Assembly: GCA_949318235.1 (NCBI GenBank)
Contig: OX439127.1
Span: forward strand, 28,240,613-28,304,612
Reading direction: 5' to 3'
DNA from: Ecdyonurus torrentis
Lineage: Eukaryota; Arthropoda; Insecta; Ephemeroptera; Heptageniidae
Length of the DNA: 64,000 nt
The notes below the pieces were generated by a model that saw only the letters and a program-made list of their open reading frames with translations, was not told the origin of the DNA and ran no database searches. Below are positions 48,254-59,809 of this stretch, piece after piece. A program made the translations under genes and the position numbers. Numbering within the stretch: position 1 is the stretch's first letter; every line of letters starts with the position of its first letter.

Positions 48254-49236
48254 GTTATTCACCACGTTAACTACACCTATTACGGTAATTGTTAATTCTT
48301 ATAAATTTTAAAATACATAGCCTCTTAAGTCCCAGTATAAAATACAGTGGACATCAGACGATTCAATAAAATATAGAGAAATTTTCGAAAAAGATCGAAC
48401 AAATTAAGGGAGTAGGGTACCGATCTTATATCTCAAAAACTAAAAGTGTTTTAGGTCTAAATTTGATGTTATTGTGTAGCTAAGGGTTACATCTAGCCGT
48501 GATAAAAATTTTATGATGTTTGACCGTCCCGAAAAAAAGAAAAAATTATTGAAATTAGCATTAGGCCTTATGGGCTAAAAATTTCAAAAAATCATATAAA
48601 ATTAATTTGCACGGTGACCCCCCAAATTTTTTTATATATTTGCAAATTTCTTAAGCTGAAGTATCATTGTGCAAAATTTCAGAATTTTTTGACGAGAAAA
48701 GTTTGAGTCTAATGACCAACGTCGGTCCCCTACTCCCTTAAGATAAAAAAAAAAAAAAAAAAAAAAATGGGACCAGAAAACGCCCCTGAATTTACGCGAT
48801 TTTTAAAGCTATTTTGTGGGTAGGGGGACCGCAGAAGTAAGAAAACCTTTTTGACAATAGAGACTTTTTTTTTTTCATTCTGAGAGCCGCTCAGAAACGT
48901 GGTTAAAATATACGACATTGAAATAATTTTTTAAAAAGTCGGGGACTGAAAAGGATATAATATATATTTTTTTTTAACTCGGGCAATATATTATGTCAAT
49001 TAAATTGCAAATAAAAAAATAGCAATGATTTTAATAATTTTGTACAGGTTGTCTGTTTATTTACTTTGACTACATGCCTGCTATTCTCAGAGGTGAGTAA
49101 ATAATACACTTTGTTGCATTCACTCTTTTGAAACAATCCTGAATTTCCAATTAATTTACAAATGTTATAAATGAAAATATTACATTATTATCTTACATGT
49201 GGATAATTTTAATAAAAATACAATTTGATGTCAGAA

Positions 49237-49278
<42 letters not shown>

Positions 49279-52200
49279 TCATTTAGCACCGTTTAAAAAA
49301 ATGAATTAATCATTATTTAAAAATAGTGGATTTTTACTGAGTGAAACCAGGTATACAACCTCTAAATTCAACCCAACTGTTTAACAGCAAAGGCAGTAGA
49401 ATCAAATTTCATTTACAACATTTGACATTTTTATTTTCTAAACACTCGTTAACATGGTGCATTATTTTTAATGTGCAGTAATTTTTATTTGATGATTTTC
49501 TTCATCAATAACACAAAATTTCGTGCAATGAAATTTATTAGACTTTAGAATTAAAGCTATACCTCTAATTGCTTTGATTTTAACACTCATACTTATTACT
49601 ATCAAGTTTAGGTAGATTAATAGTTAAGTGTACCTAGATCTTGATAGCAATGTGAACGTCACTGACACAAATTCTGTATATTTTTACCATGAGTTTTTAT
49701 TGTTATTTGACTACTATGCTCATTTAAAACACTATTGGACATTTAAATAAAATTTTCTGTGGCATTTTAAAAATATTTCTGTCAATACTACCACGTCTTC
49801 AATGTACGGTTATTGAAGTATTATCTGCATTATTATCATCTGCATTTTAACAATGTTTACAGACTGAGGGAATGAGCGTTGCAAACTCTTCGGAAATCAA
49901 CTCTCGCAAATTTGGGTAATTTACACATTGTTTTTAAATGGTTACACTTTTTGAACAGAAAAAAATAAATAATGAAAATATTATTATTTTTGGGGATTTA
50001 ATTTAGTACTAATCTTAACAATTATTTTTGATTAAAAATAAATTATAATTATTGTAAATTGTTAATTGTAATTATAATTGCACTGAAAAATAAATTACAA
50101 AATAGCTAACTATTTAAGTATGATTTATTGTAAAGTTGAAGGGAAAAATTTAATCGTAGCCAAAATTTATCTTTACAAAACTATTAGAATTAGAAATAAA
50201 GTTGGTTGTAGTAATAGAATACATTAGAGAACGAATTTTTTATCAGGCAATTAAAATTAATACTAATCGTTCATTGTTGTCAATAAATACTCATTATAAT
50301 AAAAAAAAAATAAGAAAATAAGAAAACACGTACTGTAGAATTGTAGAAAACTTGTCTTCTTTGAGTGAATTATTATGGTAGGAATGTGATTAAATCATAT
50401 TCGTGCTATCCTGTGTCCGTTAAATGCTGTATAAAAATATTAACTTTATTTTAAAATTGTTTAAATCTTATGGGCTATAAAAATTAAATAATTGATTTCA
50501 TAATCTTAGAAACTAAGTTGTTATCTTATTTAATTTTATTCAATACAAAAGCTAAGAAATTTTAGTTTATATTAAACATAATGTTTCAGATTTGAAGAGC
50601 TCAAACCTTTCCGGACTGTAACTGATGTAAGTAGATTTTTATTTTATTATTTAGCTATTTTAATAAGTTTATGCTGGAAAATAGCGCAAGGTGTCTTAAA
50701 TAAATATATAAAAACATTTAAAAAGGATTCTAATTGTGCAGATTTGTAGTTATATAAATCGTCGTGTTTTTTGTTTCTATTTCTATTTAAAGTTCTGCAA
50801 ATTATTACAGAACTGGTAAATATTTGAAAACTACTTGCCAAGGTCCATAATATATAAGAGGTTAGATGCTCCGGGAAAAGTTTTGGCCAAGGTCGCGCAG
50901 CTTAAAGGAATTCACCAAAGATGTCATATCACGGGGTGTATTTTTATTCACCTTATCAGTGACGTAACATGTGAACGCTGGTGAACGCATCGTATTGGCT
51001 TAGAATTAAGTACATCCATCACAAAATAAAATCAACTGCGAGAGAGTTCTGTGCTGCGCTCAAACTCTTTATTATATGGATCTTGACTACTTGCCTTCAT
51101 CAATTATATTAATATTTCAGATGAATATCGTAATTGTATTATTTTTAAATCCTACATTTAAAACTCACAGCCATATTTCTCGTCAAATTTTTAAATATAT
51201 ATATATATTATAGTTATTTTGAATGTCTTATTAATTGTGGCCTGAATAATTAATAGAAAAAAACGCACTATATTTTCTACAAGAGAAAAAAGAAGTTAAT
51301 TGGGGATTTTTTAAGATAATAATCACTTAATCACATTTTGTAATTGGTTTTAGGTTATTATGGGACCAAGCGCAGATGATAATGCCAAAGAAGAAAATAT
51401 TGCGAAAAAGAAAGTTTTACCTTTGATTAGCTACCTGCAGCATCAGTTGGAACAATTTGGTTTCGGTTCCGGAGAAGGTACTGCCAAAAAAAAAAAAAAA
51501 AAAAAAAAAAGCTAAATAAAACGCTTGAACATGATTTATATTACATGTTGCGCACAAATATATGTATGATAGATAGTTTATTTGTTATTTATGAGTTTCT
51601 AATTATGATTAAAACTTAATATACCTATAACTATACTACGTTGTCTTCAAAGATATTTTATTCTATTATATTTTCTATTAGGAAATAATTAGGATTTTAC
51701 AAAGCAAAAAATATAGCTTTCAGCAGCTAAATTTCGGTAACAATCTGGGAAGGAGGGGTTATAAACACAATTGTGATAATGTATTACACCATTAACAAAA
51801 AAAAAAAAAAAAAAACTGCTTTATATTATTCATAAATGAAAAACACGTGCATGGTGTATAGAGTGTGAAGTACACTAAAGTATTTTGATATTGTAGCAAT
51901 GCGTTAGAATAAATGAATGAATTGTTCCAGTATTACATCATTCACATGAACATGTGATACAAGGCCCCATGGGTCCCCCTGGAAGAGATGGTACCCCTGG
52001 AACCCCTGGTGCTGCTGGAGCAGCTGGAGCGCCAGGTGTAGCTGGGACTCCAGGCAGGGATGGAGCCGTTGGAGCTACAGGACCTGCAGGTACAGCAGGT
52101 GCTGCTGGTGCAGCTGGAGCAAATGGAACCCCGGGAGCAGATGGGGCTGCTGGAACTCCAGGTATTCAGGGACCAATTGGCCCGACTGGTCCTGTAGGAC

Positions 52201-52481
52201 CAATAGGTCCAGCTGGAGTAAATGGGACTCCTGGTGCATTAGGACCTACTGGGCCAGCTGGCACACCTGGTGCAGCAGGTGCAAATGGAGCCGCAGGAAC
52301 CCCTGGAGCAGATGGTGCGGTGGGTGCACCGGGACCAACAGGTCCAACAGGCCCTACAGGGCCTACAGGGCCTACCGGACCTACAGGGCCTACTGGTCCC
52401 TCGGGAGCTGCTGGAAATCCTGGAAATCCCGGAAATCCTGGTAACAGTGGCAACAATCCCGGCAATCCCGGCAGATTTTAA
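47645..52481 (+). CDS. Collagen-like secreted protein C4 with Gly-Pro-Thr tract
   Basis: Exons 47645-47665, 49048-49092, 49863-49915, 50590-50626, 51354-51477 and 51931-52481 give 276 aa. Exon 1 ends nine bases farther downstream than in the paralogues, because the original donor is lost (TTTGTAAAAAAT) and the next GTAAGT is used. The signal peptide is therefore [20 protein letters not shown]. The conserved module diverges most here ([16 protein letters not shown]). The His segment is VLHHSHEHV. The triple-helix region is the longest, about 54 triplets, with about eight consecutive Gly-Pro-Thr units and a C-terminal [10 protein letters not shown] series in place of the GNN ending. It is the most diverged copy. 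Introns 1 and 4 carry recognisable MITEs. Confidence 0.86.
48085..48260 (+). mobile_element. Retroelement-like tail with (TTTA)n in C4 intron 1
   Basis: GTGTAAGAGTGGGC, TTAAACCTCACCCTTTC, GAATAAAGACGATT and then about 65 bases of TTTA units. The non-repetitive part matches 31945-32035. Confidence 0.5.
48408..48737. mobile_element. 330 bp TTAA-flanked MITE in C4 intron 1
   Basis: TTAA (48404-48407 and 48738-48741) bounds ends GGGAGTAGGGTACCGAT and (inverted) GGGAGTAGGGGACCGAC. The terminus is close to that of the elements in UTP3 introns 3 and 4, so all three belong to one TTAA family. Confidence 0.8.
50840..51085. mobile_element. 246 bp Mutator-like MITE in C4 intron 4
   Basis: The exact 10 bp direct repeat ACTACTTGCC (50830-50839 and 51086-51095) flanks an element absent from the same intron of C2 and C3. 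Its ends AAGGTCCATAATATA and (inverted) CAAGATCCATATAAT are imperfect terminal repeats. A 9-10 bp duplication is typical of Mutator-like elements. The element is GC-richer than the intron. Confidence 0.75.
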
Positions 52482-53100
52482 AACACTAATGTGTAATTTT
52501 TAATATTTATATTATATATTTTATTTACTTAAAATATTAATTCTGAGACTACGAGTGACTCGTTGGTAAAAAAAAAAATGTTGCATCTTTATCGTATAAA
52601 TTTTTATTTATAAATATATTTATGATCTGATTGAATTGTGCTATTTTTATGTTTTGTAAGCCCTTAATAGAATTCATATAATTCATAACAATAAATTGAA
52701 TTATCAATAATTACAACTGTTTTTTTTAATTGATAGTTTAAAATTAAAAAAAAAAAAAAAAATAAAAAAATATTTTGGAAAATGTTACAGGAAGTAATGG
52801 GAAATATTTGTATGATTAATGGGACTATACTTTTGTTGCTTTCTGTATCTTATTTTAAAAAAATTATACAACTTTACAGATTTTTCAAACTATAAGCTTG
52901 TATGTTTTTTAACACAACTTTATTCTAGTTGATAATAGATACATTAAAACTATATCGTCATTTCATATGATAGGCAGGTATGAGGTACTGAAGTGTCACC
53001 TTAATCTTTCATAACAATAAAATGAAATATAACACAGTATGCCACCTCTCCTCTCTTTTATTCGAACACTACGTTCCCCTCATACCTGTTATCATATTAT
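52482..53100. other. C4 3' flank
   Basis: Contains the 3' UTR block shared with the paralogues (TTATAAATATATTTATGATC near 52607). GATAGGCAGGTATGA near 52970 has counterparts after C2 and C3. This marks the end of the duplicated unit. Confidence 0.5.
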
Positions 53101-53105
53101 GTTAA

Positions 53106-53753
53106 AGAGAAAGTTCAGGGTTTACAACAGCTCGTTCTGTAAAGTAACGTGAATCTCAATAACAGTGATTGGCTGACTAACAAAATAAGACACATTCATT
53201 GGTTGATCTTATTTTTTGAGCCGATAAAAGTGAGTCGCATATTGATACGTGAACTTTTTTTGGGAAGTTTCTTTCATTCTTATCAAGTTCAAAGTTCTAA
53301 ACGAAGAAATAACAATTATCAATCATAGCTCGTTCTATAAACTACACACAAATATTGAGCCAGCTTCGAAATTGTTCCTTTGTCACAAACATCTGATTAT
53401 GACGTCGTTACCTGTTTACTATGATTATACATAAATGGTCGATCATTGTTATTTCTTCTTTTAGAACTTTGAACTTGATAAGAATGAAAGAAACGTCCCA
53501 AAAAAATTCCCGTCACAATATGCGACTTACTTTTATCGGCTTAAAAAAAAAAAGATCAAACAATGAATGTGTGTTATTTTGTTGTTCAGCCAATCACTGC
53601 TATTGAGATTCACTTTACTTTACAGAATGAGCTCATATGTATAAACGTAGTAAACAGGTAATACGTCATGATCAGATGTTTTTCACAAAGGAAAAAATTC
53701 GAAGCTGGCTCAAGAGTTGTGTTTAGTTTATAGAACGAGCTAACATGGTTTCT
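53106..53753. mobile_element. Composite element with two interleaved inverted repeats
   Basis: Segment A (53128-53325) pairs with A' (53440-53632). Segment B (53326-53436) pairs with B' (53640-53743). The order is therefore A-B-A'-B'. Both A and B start with AGCTCGTTCT, and both primed copies end with its complement. TTAA lies at 53102-53105 and 53754-53757 and may be the target duplication. No coding capacity. Confidence 0.65.
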
Positions 53754-53839
53754 TTAATGATAGATAATGAGAAGAACTGTTCATAAACTCACATATGATG
53801 ACCCAAAGCCCTTCCGTAGCCCCGCAAACTCGTGATCAA

Positions 53840-54115
53840 TAATAATTATATTTCTTTATTGGGTTTAAAATAAATATACATTAAAACAAGTAAATTACCC
53901 AACTGGTGATGAGATAAAGGCATGATGCCTATACACTGGACGTGATCTCACACCATAATATCAGAAAATACTGCTTCGTCAATAAATAAACATAAAACTA
54001 AATAAACATTAAACAAACACAAGGATGTGTGAATTATACTGGCAGAGGGGTTCTTACCATAAGAGCTAAAACGTTATAAAAAGAAACAACTATTTGAAAA
54101 TTTTAATTTAGGTAT
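53840..54115 (-). mobile_element. Probable retroelement 3' tail, minus strand
   Basis: On the minus strand, GCATCATGCCTTTATCTCAT is followed by TTTAAACCCAATAAAGAAA and AT-rich units ending near 53840. This is the form of a truncated LINE or similar element. Confidence 0.4.
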
Positions 54116-54469
54116 TATGCAGAGTCACCTTTCGGAGAGTCTGAATTGATAGAGCTACCACGTAAACCAGAGCGTCTTTCTTTAATGTATAACTTATTAA
54201 CATATAAAACATTTAATTTGTATTTTTAGAAAAACGTGATGATAAGAACTTAATGTCAATATAATTGCAAAGATCAGTGATACTTTTAAATTCACCTTTA
54301 GATAATAAAATAAATAATCGTCTTTATTCAAAAAAAGCACAAAAGAAAATACAATTTTTGAAAGTAATCTTATAATACTGTCTTTACATTTAGAAAATTT
54401 TGAGTATCCATGAATGAAACAAGTAGCACGGCCTTGTATGCGCTCAAGATTTACAGTGTTGGTAAGAGA

Positions 54470-54840
54470 ACTAGGATTCAAATTCAAATATGTTTATTAA
54501 TTTCTTTCATCCTACAATCACAATACACAATAATGCATATCCGCTTAGGTTATTGTAAAATAAAAATTATACAATTAGAAATGATTAGTACATTACAAAA
54601 GTTACACACAAAGAGGTACAACATATAATATAAAATAGTTAACATACAGTATAACAGAATAAAGTAATTTGGAGAGATATGCTATTTTGGTCTTTCAAAA
54701 ATTCCTTAATTGAATAATATTGCTTATTTAACAGCGTTTTCAATGCCTTTTTAAATATGACACGATCTTCAATCTGTCTTATATGTGTTGGTAGATTATT
54801 ATAAATCTGCAAACATCCACAAGAAGGTCACCTATTATAC
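54470..54840 (-). mobile_element. 5'-truncated non-LTR retrotransposon (LINE)
   Basis: On the minus strand an ORF2 C-terminus (54832-54639) is followed by about 150 bases of 3' UTR and a tail reading AATAAACATATTTGAATTTG. The insertion is a typical 5'-truncated copy. Confidence 0.7.
54639..54832 (-). pseudogene. C-terminus of LINE ORF2 (reverse transcriptase protein)
   Basis: The frame reads IYNNLPTHIRQIEDRVIFKK, then ALKTLLNKQYYSIKEFL, and ends at a TAA at 54641-54639. The pattern NxLPxxI...FKxxLKxxLxxxxYYSxxEFL is the well-known C-terminal end of the ORF2 protein in several LINE clades. Only about 60 residues remain; the reverse transcriptase and endonuclease domains are missing. Confidence 0.75.
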
Positions 54841-55109
54841 TTTTCAGTTCTTTTATATACATACTTGGGATTTTTGATTTAACATTTCTTGTATTGTGGC
54901 TGTATTTGTTTCATGATTAATCCAGTTTAATCCATTAGAATTCTAATCCAGAATACTATAATGTTAATCCATTAACAATTTTATTTAACAATAAATATTT
55001 TTGTTGTAATGGAAAAACCAAAGTTACTATAAAACATCTTACAAGCTGGTAAATTTAATAATAATAATACTCGGAAAACATATAAGCTGTGAATGTTGAA
55101 GAGGAGTAT

Positions 55110-55180
55110 GTCTCGATAGTGCAATGGTTTAAGCAGTAACCTAGGAAACTAAAGATCCGGGTTCGAGACCCAGTCGAGCC
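55110..55180 (+). ncRNA. tRNA-like head of a SINE-type repeat
   Basis: 71 bases fold roughly like a tRNA: acceptor strands GTCTCGA and TCGAGCC pair at six of seven positions. The A box TAGTGCAATGG (55117-55127) and B box GGTTCGAGACC (55160-55170) have good polymerase III promoter form. The anticodon arm is poor and the sequence continues into repeat DNA, so it is a tRNA-derived promoter rather than a functional tRNA. Confidence 0.6.
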
Positions 55181-55812
55181 GAACTCCTTATCAATGTCAG
55201 TTGAGTCCGATGCTCTCACGAAAAACATCGTATTATTAATCACGTGAGGGATTGGAAATGACCAAAAGTGGTAAACAGATTACAAGCGATAAAGGTATAC
55301 ATTATCTAAGAGTCTTGTATTGAGTGACATTTTTGACCAAGTTTGGAAAATACGTTGCTTATCTCAAGTACTTCATTTGTGAGCTTCATAATATTTTATA
55401 TTTTATATTCTATGTAAGAAAAAATAAAGTTTGAGAAAGCCACTTGTGTGCCTTCAGTAATAAATATTTAAATGATGACACACAAGTTTGATATATTATT
55501 ACTTATTAGATTTGCTAATTAGATTAAATAAGAATGAATTAGATGCTTTATTTGCAATATAATTCTTATCGCACTTTTTTATATCGCAAGTTAGTATATT
55601 TTGCATTACAGGCTAAATAAAAATATTTGCATTATTATAACGCTATCAGAAACTATAAAATCATTAAATGATAATTACTATCACTAGTAATTAGTTGAAA
55701 ATAAATGTTAGAACTTAAAATTGGTTTTTCATTTTCATAATATTTGAATGCATTTATTTTGTTATTAGTTATTATTATACGTATATACGTAGTAGGCACA
55801 TTCATTGTATTA

Positions 55813-55847
<35 letters not shown>

Positions 55848-56123
55848 AGACTTACGAAAATATTTGCATTCAATTTTAAAATCTGACAATCGGTGTATTG
55901 CAATTATAATTGAAGAAATACAAATAAAGCATTTTGCTAATCAATTATTATTTTCATAATGATGTCAGTTCTTCAATAACGTAGGCAGGTTTGTTTTTAT
56001 AAAACTCCAGTATAAATTAAAAAAAAAAAAAAAAAGGATAGTATACGCACAACATACATACATGATAAAATACTGATACTATTCCACGAAACATATACAG
56101 TCTACTTAAAAATCCTGAGTTAC

Positions 56124-56215
56124 CTGCCGTTCGATCTATTGCTGCATCGGCCATCCGCGCTCCCCTCGCTCCCCTCCCCTCAAATATTAAATGTGCGCCA
56201 GAAATTTTGAACACT
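56124..56215 (-). other. Candidate first coding exon
   Basis: On the minus strand, a G-rich leader (GAGGGGAGCGCGG) precedes ATGGCCGATGCAGC at 56154, a good translation-start context. The frame MADAAIDRTA then meets a donor-like GCAG|GTAACT at 56124. The island is GC-rich in an AT-rich region and lies inside the insertion in the 55-58 kb repeat. No downstream exon could be linked to it. Confidence 0.25.
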
Positions 56216-58005
56216 TTTATTCTCCTCTATACGCACTGAGCTAGCATTACTTGGGAAGTTAAAATAAATAAATAATAAATACAAATATTAAGAAAAAAAT
56301 TAAATAGTTAAATTTAACTAGAAATAATGTATATTTTACTAATTATTTATTATTAATAATAAATGCAAATATTATGTTAAAAAAGAATTTCAACATACAT
56401 ATTTTAATTATTTTGTAAGTATTATTGTTGTAATTGTAGAATAAATGTGCTTTTTATATGACGCATATATCGTTACTGATACGAAAACGCAACTGAAAAT
56501 AAGTTCACAGGTAAACAAATTAAAGCTTTTTTTTTAATTTTTTTTTTAATATTGGCACGCACATTTAAATAAAAATGTCAATTGATTAATAGTATAGGTA
56601 GGTAATGTGTAATTTTTAATTTTATCAATTATAAAAATCATCATGGAAAATATAAACGTAAAAATAGACATGATTATATTCTGATTGTATTTAAATAAGA
56701 GAATTTTTGAATACTAAAAAAAAAAAAAAAAAAAAAAAAATGATTTTAGTTTAAATAAATGAATTTGTAAAGAATCCGTATTTTTCATGTAATTTAAAAA
56801 TGACATTATTAGGAACTTCAGTCTTAAAAACTATAATACCTAAAAAAAATTATAAAAAAGTTTTTTTTAAGGTATATAACAACGTATAATATGTTTATCA
56901 ATGTAATGAAATGGTCTGTACGGTCAGTCCTAAAGTTATGTATATCATATCACGAGATAGAAATATTTCACAGCAAGAGTGCACAGGCACAGACACTAAA
57001 ATATGCATGCCATGTAATATTATAATGTAATATACATGTTTAAAATTATCAAAGTTGCTGACGAAAAAAAATATATATATCATAATAGTAGTGTTGTATG
57101 ACAAATTATCACATTAATCTATTGACTTGCATTGTATTGAATCATAATAAATAATACATATTATATAACATAAACAATAAATATGACGTCATATTGAACA
57201 GGTTAGCTCCAAGTCACCTCTAAGTTAAGAATTCGATTAATCGGTGGCGCAAGGCTGCCAACATCACGGAATGGCACCTAAGTCATTTTGCTTACAAATA
57301 CTTGTCCTACGTGTCATTGCTTCAATATTTATGAAATATTATAGTTGTTTATTGAACGGTTACTTTATATGCTCTTTGCAATACGCAAAGTAATCTTTAT
57401 TTAATTTCATTTTTTAACCATTTTAGTAATAATCGAAACCCATTTCGTTGGTTATGCTGGTCAAATGGAAAAACCAATGTTAAAAAATGGGTGATACTTT
57501 AGTGGTAAAAATTCATGCCCGATTTAAATCGACCCAGGCTTTTTAATTCTAGTTTAGATAAGACATTTCCTGCCAAAAAAAATACAAAAATAATCTTAAG
57601 CCTTAGGCAGTAGGTGTATTGAGGTACCGATGCTACCAAGGCGTTTTAAAATTTATTATATTTTAATGAATCGTATTTATTGAATTACGCTCTTTTAGTT
57701 TGCTGAAATGAGACTTAAAATACATTGTTAGATAGCTTGTAAAATTTAGGGTGCCTTACGTGTGGGATTTTTTTCAAAAATGATTGTGCGACTTTTAAGT
57801 TGAAAAACAACTGAAAAAATCGGAACTAGATGGAAAAAAAAATCCCACTCATAAGGCAGAGATATTTAAATAAGCATTATTGTTATGTTACCAAAAATGG
57901 AGTTTATAGCTCACTAGCTGTTCATGTAATTTAAAAAATACAATTATATTGAAATAAATGAGCGTATGAAAAGTTGCCTATCTACTCAGGGACAGCAGTG
58001 CACGG

Positions 58006-58625
58006 GATTCATAACACGGTGCAACATGAGAGCCAAACCTTTTCAATAATAAACAATATTTTACAATATGCATTTTTTTCTTTATTCTTGTTGCTAAAAT
58101 GTGTATAGTTATTAAGTGCCTGTTAATTGCAAAGGTGAAGAAAGTTTATTATATCATCGTCATAAATTATTATAAAAATTATTTATCTTTCCATGCTGCC
58201 TCGGAAACAAGACCTCATAAATGTTAACTATAATTATAATGACAATTATGTGTTATACTTGAGTTTAAATAAAACATTCTGTATCTGGAAGTCAAATAAA
58301 CCTCCAACTTGTACGTGGCAAAAGTTTTTTTTTTTCTTTTTTTTGGTACCACCAAAAAATGTGAGTTCTTTACAACGTAGTCTAGCTATCCTTACCCCGG
58401 GACGTAAGTTTGTTTGTTATACACTTATACATATATATTTTTTATAATACGAGTAAACCCTTTATTAAATAGAAAAGAACTAGAAATATAAAAATACCAG
58501 AGTTGAAGTATCAACTTTTAATATGGAAATACTGTAAATGTGGGGGAAAAAAAACAAGTCCAGTGCTCTAAATGTATTTGAAAAAGTGTCATTAAATCGA
58601 GCTATATCATTGAGTAACTTTTCAA
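58006..58625. other. Intergenic, nothing recognised
   Basis: AT-rich sequence with short frames only. Confidence 0.4.
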
Positions 58626-58629
58626 GTAA

Positions 58630-59172
58630 TAGAAAAACTTGCATGCCATTTTTTTTATGGTCTAAAAAAATAAATAAATAATAATTTTAGTGTATGCTCC
58701 TTTAAAAAATGCTTCTTCATATTTAAAATAATTTTTGAAATTCAAATTTTATTTCAAGTGAGACAGTGGCCATTACGCCGAATTCGCGTTTCTTTTGATT
58801 TTTTAGTTGTTGAAATCGTTCTATATGACCGCAGTTGCACCCACTGGATTTTTTTTCCAGTGTTCGAATTTTTTAAAAAAGTGGTTGGAAAAAATACAGC
58901 TTTTTTTAAAAAAAACATTCGACCGTTAGAAAAAATTGTCCAGTGGGTGAGAACTCATCAGAACGATTTCAACAATTAAAAAAAACAACAAAAGAAAAGC
59001 GAACCGTCTTTCGGCGTAATGGTTCTCACTTGAAATAAAATTTGAATTTCAAAATTTATTTTAAATATGAAGGAGCATTTTCTAAGAAGTTTTATATACC
59101 CTATACACCAATATTATTTATTTGTTCTTAAGAATTTTTTAAGATCATAAGAAATGGCATGCAAGTTGTCTA
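58630..59172. mobile_element. 543 bp foldback of the TAGAAAACTTGCA family
   Basis: The ends TAGAAAAACTTGCATGCC and (inverted) TAGACAACTTGCATGCC and long arms pair around a centre near 58890. Right flank TTAA (59173-59176); left flank GTAA, probably a mutated TTAA. The 73-residue frame at 58758-58979 lies across the palindrome and is not considered a gene. Confidence 0.7.
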
Positions 59173-59316
59173 TTAAAAATAATAATAAAAAAAAACTAAT
59201 GAATACCTAATAATGATAAACAAAGGCATTTATAAAGTAGTATTTGGTCACTCAAGCAAAATTTCTGAAATAAATATCAAACTTATAAGTTAGTAGTCTT
59301 GAGGTTGTCATGTTAA

Positions 59317-59802
59317 TAGAAGACTTGCAAAAGTAGGTTCAGTGATAAAATAAACAAACTCACAGCTCAACAATACTAACAAAGTGCTAGCAGACGACCA
59401 TGTGTTGCTGTCTTGATTTAGCATGCTATCATGGGGCAATGAAGCAGCTATAACTCAAGTTAGAATTATTTCTCAGAGCTGAAATTTTTACTGTAGCTTG
59501 CTAAGCCGCAAAGCTTTTGTTTTCCTGGATTTTAAGTGATTCGGTCACAAATTATAATGATTTTTGTTTTTACCAATTGAATTGAAATCCAGAAAACAAA
59601 TGCTTTGAGGCTCAGCAAGCCAAAGCAAAAATTTCAGCTCTGAGATATTATTGTAACTAAAGTTATAGCTGCTTCATTACCCCATAAGAAAGCCTGTTAA
59701 ATCAAGACAGGATCACAAAGTCATCTGCTAGCACTTTGTTAGTATTGTTGGGCTGCAAGTTTGTTTATTTGATCACTAAACCTACTTTTTGCAAGTTTTC
59801 TA
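59317..59802. mobile_element. 486 bp foldback of the TAGAAAACTTGCA family
   Basis: TTAA (59313-59316 and 59803-59806) bounds ends TAGAAGACTTGCAAAAGTAG and (inverted) TAGAAAACTTGCAAAAAGTAG. Arms of about 230 bases pair around a centre near 59555. The termini match the neighbouring foldback at 58.63 kb, although their interiors differ. Confidence 0.8.
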
Positions 59803-59809
59803 TTAAGTA

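Larger units (their letters stand above)
55110..58006 (+). repeat. Dispersed repeat with tRNA-like head, interrupted
   Basis: The tRNA-like head is followed by a body shared in reverse with 45215-46577. About 1.46 kb (56083-57545) has no counterpart in that copy and is probably a later insertion. With the tRNA-like head it may be a composite SINE, or a repeat that acquired one. Confidence 0.65.

Noticed and set aside
58758..58979. 73-residue plus-strand frame
   Set aside because: It lies across the centre of a palindromic element, and its residues reflect the inverted arms.
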